Below are positions 1-5,685 of a stretch of 5,685 nt of DNA, piece by piece (the first letter of the stretch is position 1; every line of letters starts with the position of its first letter). The DNA lies in contig DNTA01000218.1 of assembly GCA_003500135.1 (NCBI GenBank), forward strand, positions 1 through 5,685. The letters are read 5' to 3'. The DNA is from Cytophagales bacterium (GTDB lineage Bacteria > Bacteroidota > Bacteroidia > Cytophagales > Cyclobacteriaceae). The notes under the pieces were generated by a model. It had not been told where the DNA came from and ran no database searches. It saw only the letters and a list, made by a program, of their open reading frames with translations. Made by a program: the position numbers and the translations under genes.

Positions 1-106
1 TGACCTTAACTAAACGGCATTAGATCCAGGTTTATTTCCAGTAATTTCCCCCCAATTAATTGCCATAAGGACCTGCGATTTGTAACTTAATATCAAAAGC
101 ACGGTC

Positions 107-805
107 ATGAAAACATTGATCATTTTTATAGTTTGTCTTTCAATTGGAGCCTTACAGACTGATCCATATGCCGACCAGCGGGAGGATATGGTGGACCAGC
201 AACTCAAGCGCCGTGGTGTCAATGATAAGGAAGTGCTGGAAGCTATGCGTACAGTTCCGAGGCACTTATTCGTACCCGAAGAGCATGTAGGCCGGGCCTA
301 TCGCGACGGCCCGCTGCCCATCGGATACGGACAAACGATTTCCCAGCCGTATATTGTGGCCTACATGACCGAAATGATCCGTCCGAAGCCGGAATTTAAA
401 GCGCTCGAGATCGGCACGGGGTCAGGCTATCAGGCAGCAGTGCTGGCGGAAATTGTGGATCAGGTGTATACCATTGAAATTGTAGCGCCACTGGGTAAGG
501 CGGCAAAAAAGAGGTTGGCCGATCTGGGCTATGACAATGTAGCGGTGAAGGTGGCCGATGGTTATTATGGCTGGGAAGAACACGCCCCGTTTGATGCCAT
601 AATTGTAACTGCGGCATCTGAATCCATACCGCCACCATTGATCAAACAGCTCAAAGATGGCGGGCGAATGGCTATTCCGGTTGGTTCCCCGTTTTTAACG
701 CAATACCTGATCCTGGTGAAAAAGAAAGGAGACGAGATCACCACGCACAATGAATTTCCGGTGCGTTTTGTGCCTTTTACCCGTTCCAAAGAAAAGGACG
801 ACTAA
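107..805 (+). CDS. pcm: Protein-L-isoaspartate O-methyltransferase with N-terminal export signal
   Basis: This 232-residue protein belongs to the PCMT family, which uses S-adenosylmethionine (SAM) to methylate the alpha-carboxyl of L-isoaspartyl residues and so starts repair of aged proteins. Visible family signatures are TVPRHLFVP (residues 49-57), GYGQTISQPYIVAYMTE (73-89), the SAM-binding loop LEIGTGSGYQAAVLAEI (100-116), the acidic post-I strand VYTIEIV (120-126), FDAIIVTAA (162-170) and LKDGGRMAIPVG (182-193). These span the full Rossmann methyltransferase core, so the gene appears intact. Residues 1-15 form a short basic then hydrophobic segment (MKTLIIFIVCLSIGA) absent from the cytosolic E. 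coli enzyme; it looks like a signal peptide or uncleaved anchor, pointing to the periplasm. The ATG at 107 is chosen because it includes this segment. There is no clear Shine-Dalgarno, which is common in Bacteroidota. The stop is three bases before the next gene, implying one transcript. Family assignment is firm; export is inferred. Confidence 0.93.
   Translation: MKTLIIFIVCLSIGALQTDPYADQREDMVDQQLKRRGVNDKEVLEAMRTVPRHLFVPEEHVGRAYRDGPLPIGYGQTISQPYIVAYMTEMIRPKPEFKALEIGTGSGYQAAVLAEIVDQVYTIEIVAPLGKAAKKRLADLGYDNVAVKVADGYYGWEEHAPFDAIIVTAASESIPPPLIKQLKDGGRMAIPVGSPFLTQYLILVKKKGDEITTHNEFPVRFVPFTRSKEKDD
794..798 (+). promoter_or_regulatory. Possible ribosome binding site for the polytopic membrane protein
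   Basis: AAGGA lies inside the last codons of pcm, ten bases before the ATG at 809. It supports that start and suggests the downstream gene is translated from the pcm transcript. Shine-Dalgarno use is weak in Bacteroidota, so the match may be incidental. Confidence 0.4.
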
Positions 806-808
806 ACA

Positions 809-3187
809 ATGGCGAATCTTAAAAACTACCATACGCCATTGTTTGTCATTTCCATCGCCATCATTTCTTTTCAATTGTGTTTGGTGCAGCTACTCTCATA
901 CGTTCAGTGGCACCACTTTGCTTTTATGATCATTTCGATCGCGATGCTGGGCTTTGGCGCAGCCGGTACGGTACTTTCTATTTTCAGTCGCTTTTTTTTG
1001 GCCAATAGCCAGTGGTCGTTGTTCATTTTCAGCGCTTTGTGCGCACTTTTATTATGCATGGCAATCCCACTGAGTCAGCTTCCGGTCTTTCGATTCGACT
1101 CCTTCCTGATCTTTTCAGATTTCAATCATATCCTGCGGTTTACAGGTACATGTTTCATTTTCTTTCTTCCATTTTTCTTCGGGGCGCTGGTGATCGGGCT
1201 GATCTTTTATGTGCAGGCCGAACACGTCGGGGTGATCTACTTTGCGAACCTTGCCGGATCGGCTGCGGGAGGTATGATCATTCCTGTTCTGATGTGGTGG
1301 GTGGCTCCGGAATCCTTGCCTTATCTCGTAGCCATATTGCCGCTGATAGCTGCCTTTTTCCTGATACCGGATCATTCCGGGTCATATGCCCGAATGGTAA
1401 TGTTCATCACCGCCATAACGGTAGTGGTATCTTTCGTTTTCAAACCGGAATTGAAAATGTCGGAATACAAGGACCTGGCGAAGGCTAAACTACTTCCCGG
1501 CGCCCAATTACATCACGAGCGGTTTAGTCCGTATGGCATGTTCCATATCCTGCAATCGCCGGTGATGCGACACGGACATGGCGTAGGGCTGCATTTCGAA
1601 GGTGAAATCCCTGTACAACCTATGTATTTCATAAACGGCAACTGGATAGGGGCTCAACTGACTCAGCCGGATTCGGGGGTGCATTTACTCGATTTTGCGC
1701 CAATAGCCTTTCCTTTTCAGGTCGGTGGCATACATTCAGCCTTAATGCTTCAGGGCAACACTTTTACCGAAGCGGATTATGCATCTTATAAGGGCACGGC
1801 ACATATTGTGGCCACAGAGCCCAACCCGCAGATCAGGGATCTTTACATTGAAAATTGCGAAAAAAAATCCGTCAGCACGCAAGTTGAAATTATGCCCATA
1901 GAGCCGCGAACCTATCTGGAGGCATACGACAGGCAATTTGATTTGGTCAGTCTACCTTCGCTGGGCAGCTTTGGCGGTAATGCCGGCATACATGCACTTG
2001 AAGAGGATTATTTATACACGCTTGAGGGTTTTCAGTCCATTTGGTCACACCTGACTCGTGACGGGTGGATGAAAATTACGGTTTGGAATGATTATCCACC
2101 GCAGTATGCCCTCCGTCTGGCCCTCATGCTCCGCCAATTTATGGAAATGGAAACGGAAGATGTAGTGAATCAACATTTACTTATTCTGAAGAGCTGGGGC
2201 TCTTACACGTTTTTCATCCATAAAAGCCGTTTGACAAACGATATCCGGCAAACTTTTGAAGATTTCTGTACAGCCAAAGGGTTTGAGGTTTTTAAGTATG
2301 ATCCGGATGTCAATATTGACTATGCTACGATTGGCGAACAGACCGATCAGGGTGTGTTTGATCAGTTCCTGAATGCCGCCTTATTCCATGATCCCTGGTT
2401 GATCATGCAAGCATATGCTTTTCGTATGGAACCACCGACAGATAATTCTCCTTTTATTCATCAATTTCTAAAGAAGGCCAGCCTGCAAAAGCTCCGAAAT
2501 ACGTATTCGACTACTTCTGTACCGTATTTTGGCCTGGGCTACCTGATGGTTTGGATAACGATAGGTGTCGTGGTGGCGCTGGCGCTGGCATTTATCGTTT
2601 TACCCATTTTGATCAGGAAACAGCAACTCAGAAATGATAAAACCTGGATCATACTCTATTTTGGCAGTATAGGTTTGGGGTACCTATTCATTGAGATCAA
2701 CCTTATTCAGCAGTGTATATTGTATTTTGGCAATCCGGTATATGCGGTTGCGGCCACCATCAGCACCATACTTTTGTTTTCAGGTCTGGGTAGTTTTGTT
2801 TCCGAAAAATGGGAGGGCGCCTGGTCGAAACTCCCATGGATCATTATTGGGGTTGTATTCCTGGCGATTATTAATGGTTTGATGTTCAATGGGTTTACAT
2901 TGAGCACGGTAAATTATGGTCTGGCCATAAAACTGTTACTTTTCGTCCTGATGATCGGGCCCATCGCTTTTTTAATGGGCTTTCCTTTTCCACTGGCCAT
3001 CAGTTATCTAAGTAAAAAACATCAGCAGGCCATACCGTGGGCATGGGGAGTGAACGGCTACTTTTCCGTCATCAGCAGTCCGCTGGCCATCATCCTGGCT
3101 GTGGAGTGGGGGTATCAAGTACTTTGGTTGCTGGCGGCAGCGCTATATGTTTTACCACTTATTGCACGCTTTTCCATTCAGAAGTAA
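809..3187 (+). CDS. Polytopic membrane protein with central spermidine-synthase/methyltransferase-like domain
   Basis: This 792-residue protein has the layout of the membrane-bound spermidine-synthase-like family. About seven N-terminal helices (near residues 10-31, 37-60, 69-88, 110-135, 143-165, 169-187, 195-211) precede a soluble domain (about 212-572) and about seven C-terminal helices (575-601, 612-631, 641-662, 674-692, 703-728, 746-764, 768-786). Family-like stretches include ISIAMLGFGAAGTVLS (42-57), YFANLAGSAAGG (144-155), TDNSPF (544-549), GLGYLFIEINLIQQ (622-635), FSGLGS (657-662), MGFPFPLA (723-730) and PWAWGVNGYFSV (743-754). In the soluble domain ATEPNP (335-340), EEDYLYTLEGF (398-408) and LTRDGWMKI (415-423) match conserved parts of the fold. 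The usual GxGxG cofactor loop is replaced near 311-320 and no spermidine-synthase catalytic aspartate motif is evident, so polyamine synthesis is doubtful. Basic loops at 603-611 and 734-739 argue that the soluble domain faces the periplasm. The gene follows pcm by three bases. Its true function is unknown. Confidence 0.88.
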   Translation: MANLKNYHTPLFVISIAIISFQLCLVQLLSYVQWHHFAFMIISIAMLGFGAAGTVLSIFSRFFLANSQWSLFIFSALCALLLCMAIPLSQLPVFRFDSFLIFSDFNHILRFTGTCFIFFLPFFFGALVIGLIFYVQAEHVGVIYFANLAGSAAGGMIIPVLMWWVAPESLPYLVAILPLIAAFFLIPDHSGSYARMVMFITAITVVVSFVFKPELKMSEYKDLAKAKLLPGAQLHHERFSPYGMFHILQSPVMRHGHGVGLHFEGEIPVQPMYFINGNWIGAQLTQPDSGVHLLDFAPIAFPFQVGGIHSALMLQGNTFTEADYASYKGTAHIVATEPNPQIRDLYIENCEKKSVSTQVEIMPIEPRTYLEAYDRQFDLVSLPSLGSFGGNAGIHALEEDYLYTLEGFQSIWSHLTRDGWMKITVWNDYPPQYALRLALMLRQFMEMETEDVVNQHLLILKSWGSYTFFIHKSRLTNDIRQTFEDFCTAKGFEVFKYDPDVNIDYATIGEQTDQGVFDQFLNAALFHDPWLIMQAYAFRMEPPTDNSPFIHQFLKKASLQKLRNTYSTTSVPYFGLGYLMVWITIGVVVALALAFIVLPILIRKQQLRNDKTWIILYFGSIGLGYLFIEINLIQQCILYFGNPVYAVAATISTILLFSGLGSFVSEKWEGAWSKLPWIIIGVVFLAIINGLMFNGFTLSTVNYGLAIKLLLFVLMIGPIAFLMGFPFPLAISYLSKKHQQAIPWAWGVNGYFSVISSPLAIILAVEWGYQVLWLLAAALYVLPLIARFSIQK

Positions 3188-3743
3188 TGACCGTAATTGA
3201 TCAGCCTTTGGATGCAAATACCGGATAGTGATCACTAATAACTTTTAGATAATTTATGGGTAGTGGTATGACATAACATGATTCAGGTTAAATTAGCTTT
3301 TTGGCGCTGTTTTTTACAAGCAGGTCCATCAAACACACCATGGTTTTAGTTTGGTTTTGACATATCTTGTTTGTTTTGAATTTCCGGGGATAGTTTTCAG
3401 ATTTAAGCATCAGTTGAAATGAGGCGGGAGACCGTTTTGTGTCTTGACCTTTTAGCAGTAGAAAGATTGTGGGCTTATCCTATTTTACTTTAACCTGATA
3501 AACCGTTCACCTTGTTATATTTGATATCTATGGATTAAAAAATCCCGATCTAAGAAAAATAATGGTTTATAGGGGTAAAAAGCATATAAAGTGTGATAGT
3601 GTATATCAATCATTACAACTGCTTTGAAGAAAACAATTGCTTTAATCACAAACTTATGATTGATCAAAGTACTAATCCGTTGAGTAAGTAAAGTACCTGA
3701 TTTAAAAGTTATAGTATTCATTAGACCATTTTATACACCAACT
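3188..3743 (+). other. AT-rich intergenic region without a recognisable gene
   Basis: These 556 bases separate the pcm unit from the lipoprotein gene. I find no tRNA or rRNA fold and no open frame with protein-like composition. A 68-codon minus-strand frame at 3515-3721 has no family resemblance and no plausible start context. A 12-base palindrome (TAGTGATCACTA, 3226-3237) lies 38 bases after the preceding stop, and a T6 run at 3310-3315 lacks a real stem in front of it, so no confident terminator can be called. One promoter-like box is listed separately. Confidence 0.6.
3516..3523 (+). promoter_or_regulatory. Candidate Bacteroidota -7 box (TATATTTG)
   Basis: TATATTTG fits the TAnnTTTG -7 consensus known from Bacteroidota housekeeping promoters. 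The only partner near the expected -33 position is a TTTA at 3489-3492, not TTTG, and the next gene starts about 220 bases downstream, so a long leader would be required. It is the only TAnnTTTG match I found in the plus-strand intergenic stretches. Confidence 0.28.
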
Positions 3744-4139
3744 ATGAAAAAAAGATTTAAAAAACCGCTACTGTTCCTCCTGTTGCCCTTTTTGTTGGCC
3801 TTCCATTGTGAGGAGGAAAACACAGGTTTTGAAACGCTATACCTGTTACAGAATGATTCACGCTCCGACTTATTTTTAATTAAGCCTGAAAGCCTAATCA
3901 TTGAAATTGAAAGTAAGACCACCATGATGGTCGGAAGCGCCTTAAATTCAGAAACCAGTCCGATTTTGCCTTCGGAATCCTTCGTTTTCAATGGTATTAA
4001 GCTCTATAAAATGGATAGCGCTGATTTGATACTGGTTTACGATCAGGATCCCCTGAATGATGATCTTTGGGTTTTTAACGAGCCATCCGTGAACCGTTTT
4101 GAGTATAAATTGGTCATTACTGATGCCTTAATTGATTAA
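3744..4139 (+). CDS. Small uncharacterised lipoprotein
   Basis: This 131-residue protein has a basic n-region (MKKRFKKP), a leucine-rich core and a lipobox-like LAFHC ending at Cys22, so it is probably acylated at that cysteine. The -1 residue is His rather than the usual Gly, Ala or Ser, which is atypical. Cys22 is followed at once by three glutamates; in Bacteroidota an acidic stretch just after the cysteine is associated with export of lipoproteins to the cell surface. The mature part (about 110 residues) alternates hydrophobic and polar residues (LYLLQNDSRSDLFLI, 32-46; ADLILVYDQDPLNDDLW, 93-109), suggesting a small beta-rich domain. I recognise no enzyme motif and cannot name a family. 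The start at 3744 is the only one that gives a complete signal sequence. The barrel gene follows 111 bases downstream in the same direction, so the two may be co-transcribed. Coding status is well supported; function is unknown. Confidence 0.75.
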   Translation: MKKRFKKPLLFLLLPFLLAFHCEEENTGFETLYLLQNDSRSDLFLIKPESLIIEIESKTTMMVGSALNSETSPILPSESFVFNGIKLYKMDSADLILVYDQDPLNDDLWVFNEPSVNRFEYKLVITDALID

Positions 4140-4250
4140 ATCATTTATCCTGAACGATGTGTATCCGTGTAGGGTATTTGAGGCTTCACGGGGAAGAGAT
4201 ACATGAATTTTTGGGACCGCATAAATTATAATCTATTAATCCGGGGCAGT

Positions 4251-4754
4251 ATGAACCTTAAAATACTAACCTTACTGTTTTGCTTAATCAGTTTATCAGC
4301 ATTTGGACAAACGGAACATAATGAAACCCGGAAAATAAGGAATGCGATTTATGTCGAAGCCCTGGGTAGTGGCTTACTAGGCTCGGTTAATTACGAAAGG
4401 CAATTGAGCAGGAACCCCTATTTTACAGCGAGAGTTGGTGTTGGTTTTTATACTGAAGGAAATTTTTATTTAACCATACCTATTTCATTGCAGTATTTAA
4501 TTGACTTAAAGAAAAATAATTTCATTGAGACGGGGATGGGTTACACCTGGGCTCAATTTGGAGCAGATGACTGTTTCCGTTGCGATGGAAGTGATAAAAC
4601 TGATAATTATGGCAATCTGTATCTTTCCATTGGGTACAGAAAACATTTCGGAAATAAATGGATGTGGAAAGTCAGTTTTAGTCCATTGATCACAAATAAT
4701 CATGATGCCAATTTTACTCCCTGGTTTGGGGCAGGATTGGGCAAGCGGTTCTAA
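4251..4754 (+). CDS. Outer-membrane beta-barrel-like protein, uncharacterised
   Basis: From the ATG at 4251 the product has 167 residues and begins with a typical signal peptide, MNLKILTLLFCLISLSAFGQ, probably cut after residue 18 or 20. An in-frame ATG at 4203 would add 16 polar residues ahead of this signal and is less likely. The mature protein consists of alternating amphipathic strands, about eight (near 31-39, 42-50, 57-67, 71-80, 90-101, 118-130, 135-145, 155-167), with glycine and aromatic enrichment (for example FIETGMGYTWAQFG, 91-104; NLYLSIGYRKHFG, 122-134), and it ends in phenylalanine, as many outer-membrane barrels do. This pattern fits a small barrel of the kind common in Bacteroidota. 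A CxxC pair (Cys108, Cys111) lies in a polar, aspartate-rich loop that would face outside. No enzymatic motif is visible. The lipoprotein gene lies just upstream; whether the two products interact is unknown. Confidence 0.8.
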   Translation: MNLKILTLLFCLISLSAFGQTEHNETRKIRNAIYVEALGSGLLGSVNYERQLSRNPYFTARVGVGFYTEGNFYLTIPISLQYLIDLKKNNFIETGMGYTWAQFGADDCFRCDGSDKTDNYGNLYLSIGYRKHFGNKWMWKVSFSPLITNNHDANFTPWFGAGLGKRF

Positions 4755-5158
4755 ATTAAAGGACTAATAAAAAGCAATCATTCTTTATGTCTTCCGAAGT
4801 ATGATGTAAAAGAACGATTTCAACCCGTGTCTCCTACACGGTCTAAATCACGTATTCCTTCATTTCATGAATCGATCTTTTAGGGCATCTGCTTTTCTTG
4901 TCCGCGTCGCAGAGGTTGGTGGTCATTAATGGTTTGTCAGAGCCCTTTCAGAACACTGAAAATAACGAACAGATTATGGTTTAACCTGGGCAAAGTGCAT
5001 GTTTACCGGTGCCTAGCGCAACTGTTTCAATGCTCCAATCGGGTTTGTGCAAATGATTATCTTAGCAGGGCCATCTCGGCATACATCGTTTCACTGACTT
5101 GGAAAGGAAGGGGCTCTGTATCTCTATCGAATAATACAAAAGCAAAAATACTTAAAAA
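4755..5158 (+). other. Intergenic region, possibly containing degraded repeat sequence
   Basis: These 404 bases contain no frame I can support as a gene. The segment around 4820-4930 is more GC-rich than its surroundings and includes a perfect short hairpin. Its six-frame translations (for example a frame reading SCPRRRGWW near 4900) resemble the fragmentary phantom peptides often seen in Bacteroidota intergenic repeats, but this impression is from memory only. A 77-codon frame at 4929-5162 shows neither domain nor protein-like composition. The 40 bases before 5159 are A-rich, as in many Bacteroidota leaders. Confidence 0.5.
4825..4841 (+). terminator. Short GC-rich hairpin downstream of the barrel gene
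   Basis: CCGTGT and ACACGG form a perfect six-base-pair stem with a five-base loop (CTCCT), about 70 bases after the stop of the barrel gene. No T run follows, so it is not a classical intrinsic terminator; a stem of this size is also expected by chance about once in a window this long. It is listed as the best termination candidate, with low confidence. Confidence 0.22.
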
Positions 5159-5587
5159 ATGAAAGCAGCTGGCTATTCCGGAACGCCATTGTCAAAGAAA
5201 CTTGGGATCAAAAATGGATTTAAAATAAGCATCACTAATGAGCCGAAAGGCTATTTTGACTTATTTTCTGACCTTCCGGCTGATTTAAAAATTGTGTCTG
5301 ATCATAAAATCAAAAAAGATTTTATCCACTATTTCACAAAGAGTGCTGCCGTACTGAATAAAGATTTAAAACAATTGAAACAAGAAATTGAGAAAAATGG
5401 AATAATTTGGGTTTCCTGGCCAAAAAAAAACTGCCAACGTGGTAACCGACATAAATGGGAATATCGTAAGTGAAATAGGATTAAGGGATGGACTTGTGGA
5501 TATAAAATTTTTGCAGTGAATGAAATTTGGTCTGGGTTAAAATTCTTTATCCCAATAAAGATAGAAAGTAATAAAGCCGGTTTATAA
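5159..5587 (+). pseudogene. DUF3052-family gene interrupted by two compensating frameshifts
   Basis: The start MKAAGYSGTPLSKKLGIK and the later IIWVSWPKK (82-90) are the hallmark segments of DUF3052, a small family of unknown function with about 140 residues. As written, the frame leaves the family after Pro88-Lys-Lys and stops at 5473, giving 104 residues with an unrelated tail. Dropping one A from the A9 run at 5422-5430 gives TANVVTDINGNIVSEIGLRD and then GLVDIKF (5430-5510), as expected for the family. Adding one T to the T5 run at 5508-5512 returns to the original frame and gives AVNEIWSGLKF and on to a TAA at 5585-5587. The restored protein would have 142 residues, matching the normal length. 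Both changes are in homopolymers, so sequencing or assembly error is at least as likely as real decay. The upstream leader is A-rich. Family assignment is strong; function is unknown. Confidence 0.86.
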
Positions 5588-5685
5588 CACATTGTATCGC
5601 AATTGCGGAACCTGAGTAGTGCAAGCAACAGCAATTTTTAAACTGGATCATGCTTTAGGCTTCGTCATGAAAGCCCAAAATGCAA

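Noticed and set aside
10..222. A 70-codon minus-strand frame at the left edge.
   Set aside because: It overlaps the signal segment and first codons of pcm on the other strand and has no recognisable content.
809..3187. Calling the 792-residue protein a true spermidine synthase (speE).
   Set aside because: The cofactor glycine loop and catalytic aspartate segment are not recognisable, and the domain is flanked by membrane helices.
3226..3237. Perfect 12-base palindrome TAGTGATCACTA after the membrane protein gene.
   Set aside because: About one perfect 12-base palindrome is expected by chance in a window this size; there is no loop, T run or second copy.
3605..3664. Nine-base inverted repeat (ATCAATCAT / ATGATTGAT) with a 42-base loop.
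   Set aside because: Short, AT-rich and widely spaced; such matches are frequent by chance.
3515..3721. A 68-codon minus-strand frame in the large spacer.
   Set aside because: Composition simply follows AT-rich DNA, with no signal, domain or plausible translation start context.
4165..4191. CCGTG/CACGG stem upstream of the barrel gene as a terminator or riboregulator.
   Set aside because: Only five pairs with a 17-base loop and no T run.
4929..5162. A 77-codon plus-strand frame whose stop overlaps the DUF3052 ATG by four bases (ATGA), suggesting translational coupling.
   Set aside because: The translation shows no domain, signal or protein-like pattern, and the frame lies in apparently non-coding DNA; the overlap is easily explained by chance in an A-rich leader.
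5598..5607. Perfect 10-base palindrome CGCAATTGCG downstream of the DUF3052 gene.
   Set aside because: Several palindromes of this length are expected by chance, and nothing nearby suggests an operator.
5329..5634. A 101-codon minus-strand frame.
   Set aside because: It is antisense to the DUF3052 gene, whose family motifs clearly define the coding strand.
5658..5675. GGCTT/AAGCC hairpin near the right edge as a terminator for the DUF3052 gene.
   Set aside because: Five pairs only, not followed by a T run, and truncated context at the window end.

Overview
The window looks like a chromosomal segment from a Bacteroidota bacterium, probably a marine or soil Cytophagales-type lineage; that placement is an inference. 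It rests on the 'SAFGQ'-type signal peptide of the barrel gene, a lipoprotein with acidic residues right after its cysteine, A-rich leaders without clear Shine-Dalgarno sequences, and one TAnnTTTG promoter-like box. All genes I can support lie on the + strand.

Region 1 (107-3187) is a tight two-gene unit. The first gene is pcm, a protein-L-isoaspartate O-methyltransferase carrying an N-terminal export signal. Three bases later comes a 792-residue polytopic membrane protein with a spermidine-synthase/methyltransferase-like domain between two blocks of membrane helices. Charge distribution puts that central domain on the periplasmic side, the same side as the exported Pcm. Its glycine-rich cofactor motif is not recognisable. 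Together they could form a cell-envelope protein repair or methylation module; this is the most interesting idea in the window.

Region 2 (3188-3743) is 556 bases of AT-rich DNA with no convincing gene and one weak promoter candidate.

Region 3 (3744-4754) holds two envelope genes of unknown function: a small lipoprotein and, 111 bases later, a 167-residue outer-membrane beta-barrel-like protein. Their spacing allows co-transcription.

Region 4 (4755-5158) is about 400 bases without a believable gene. It contains a short GC-rich hairpin and a stretch that may be a degraded dispersed repeat.

Region 5 (5159-5587) is a DUF3052-family gene broken by two homopolymer indels, an extra A in an A9 run and a missing T in a T5 run. 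The two shifts cancel, so the C-terminus is again in the starting frame. The last ~100 bases contain nothing I can assign, and bases 1-106 hold only the leader of pcm and possibly the end of an upstream gene.
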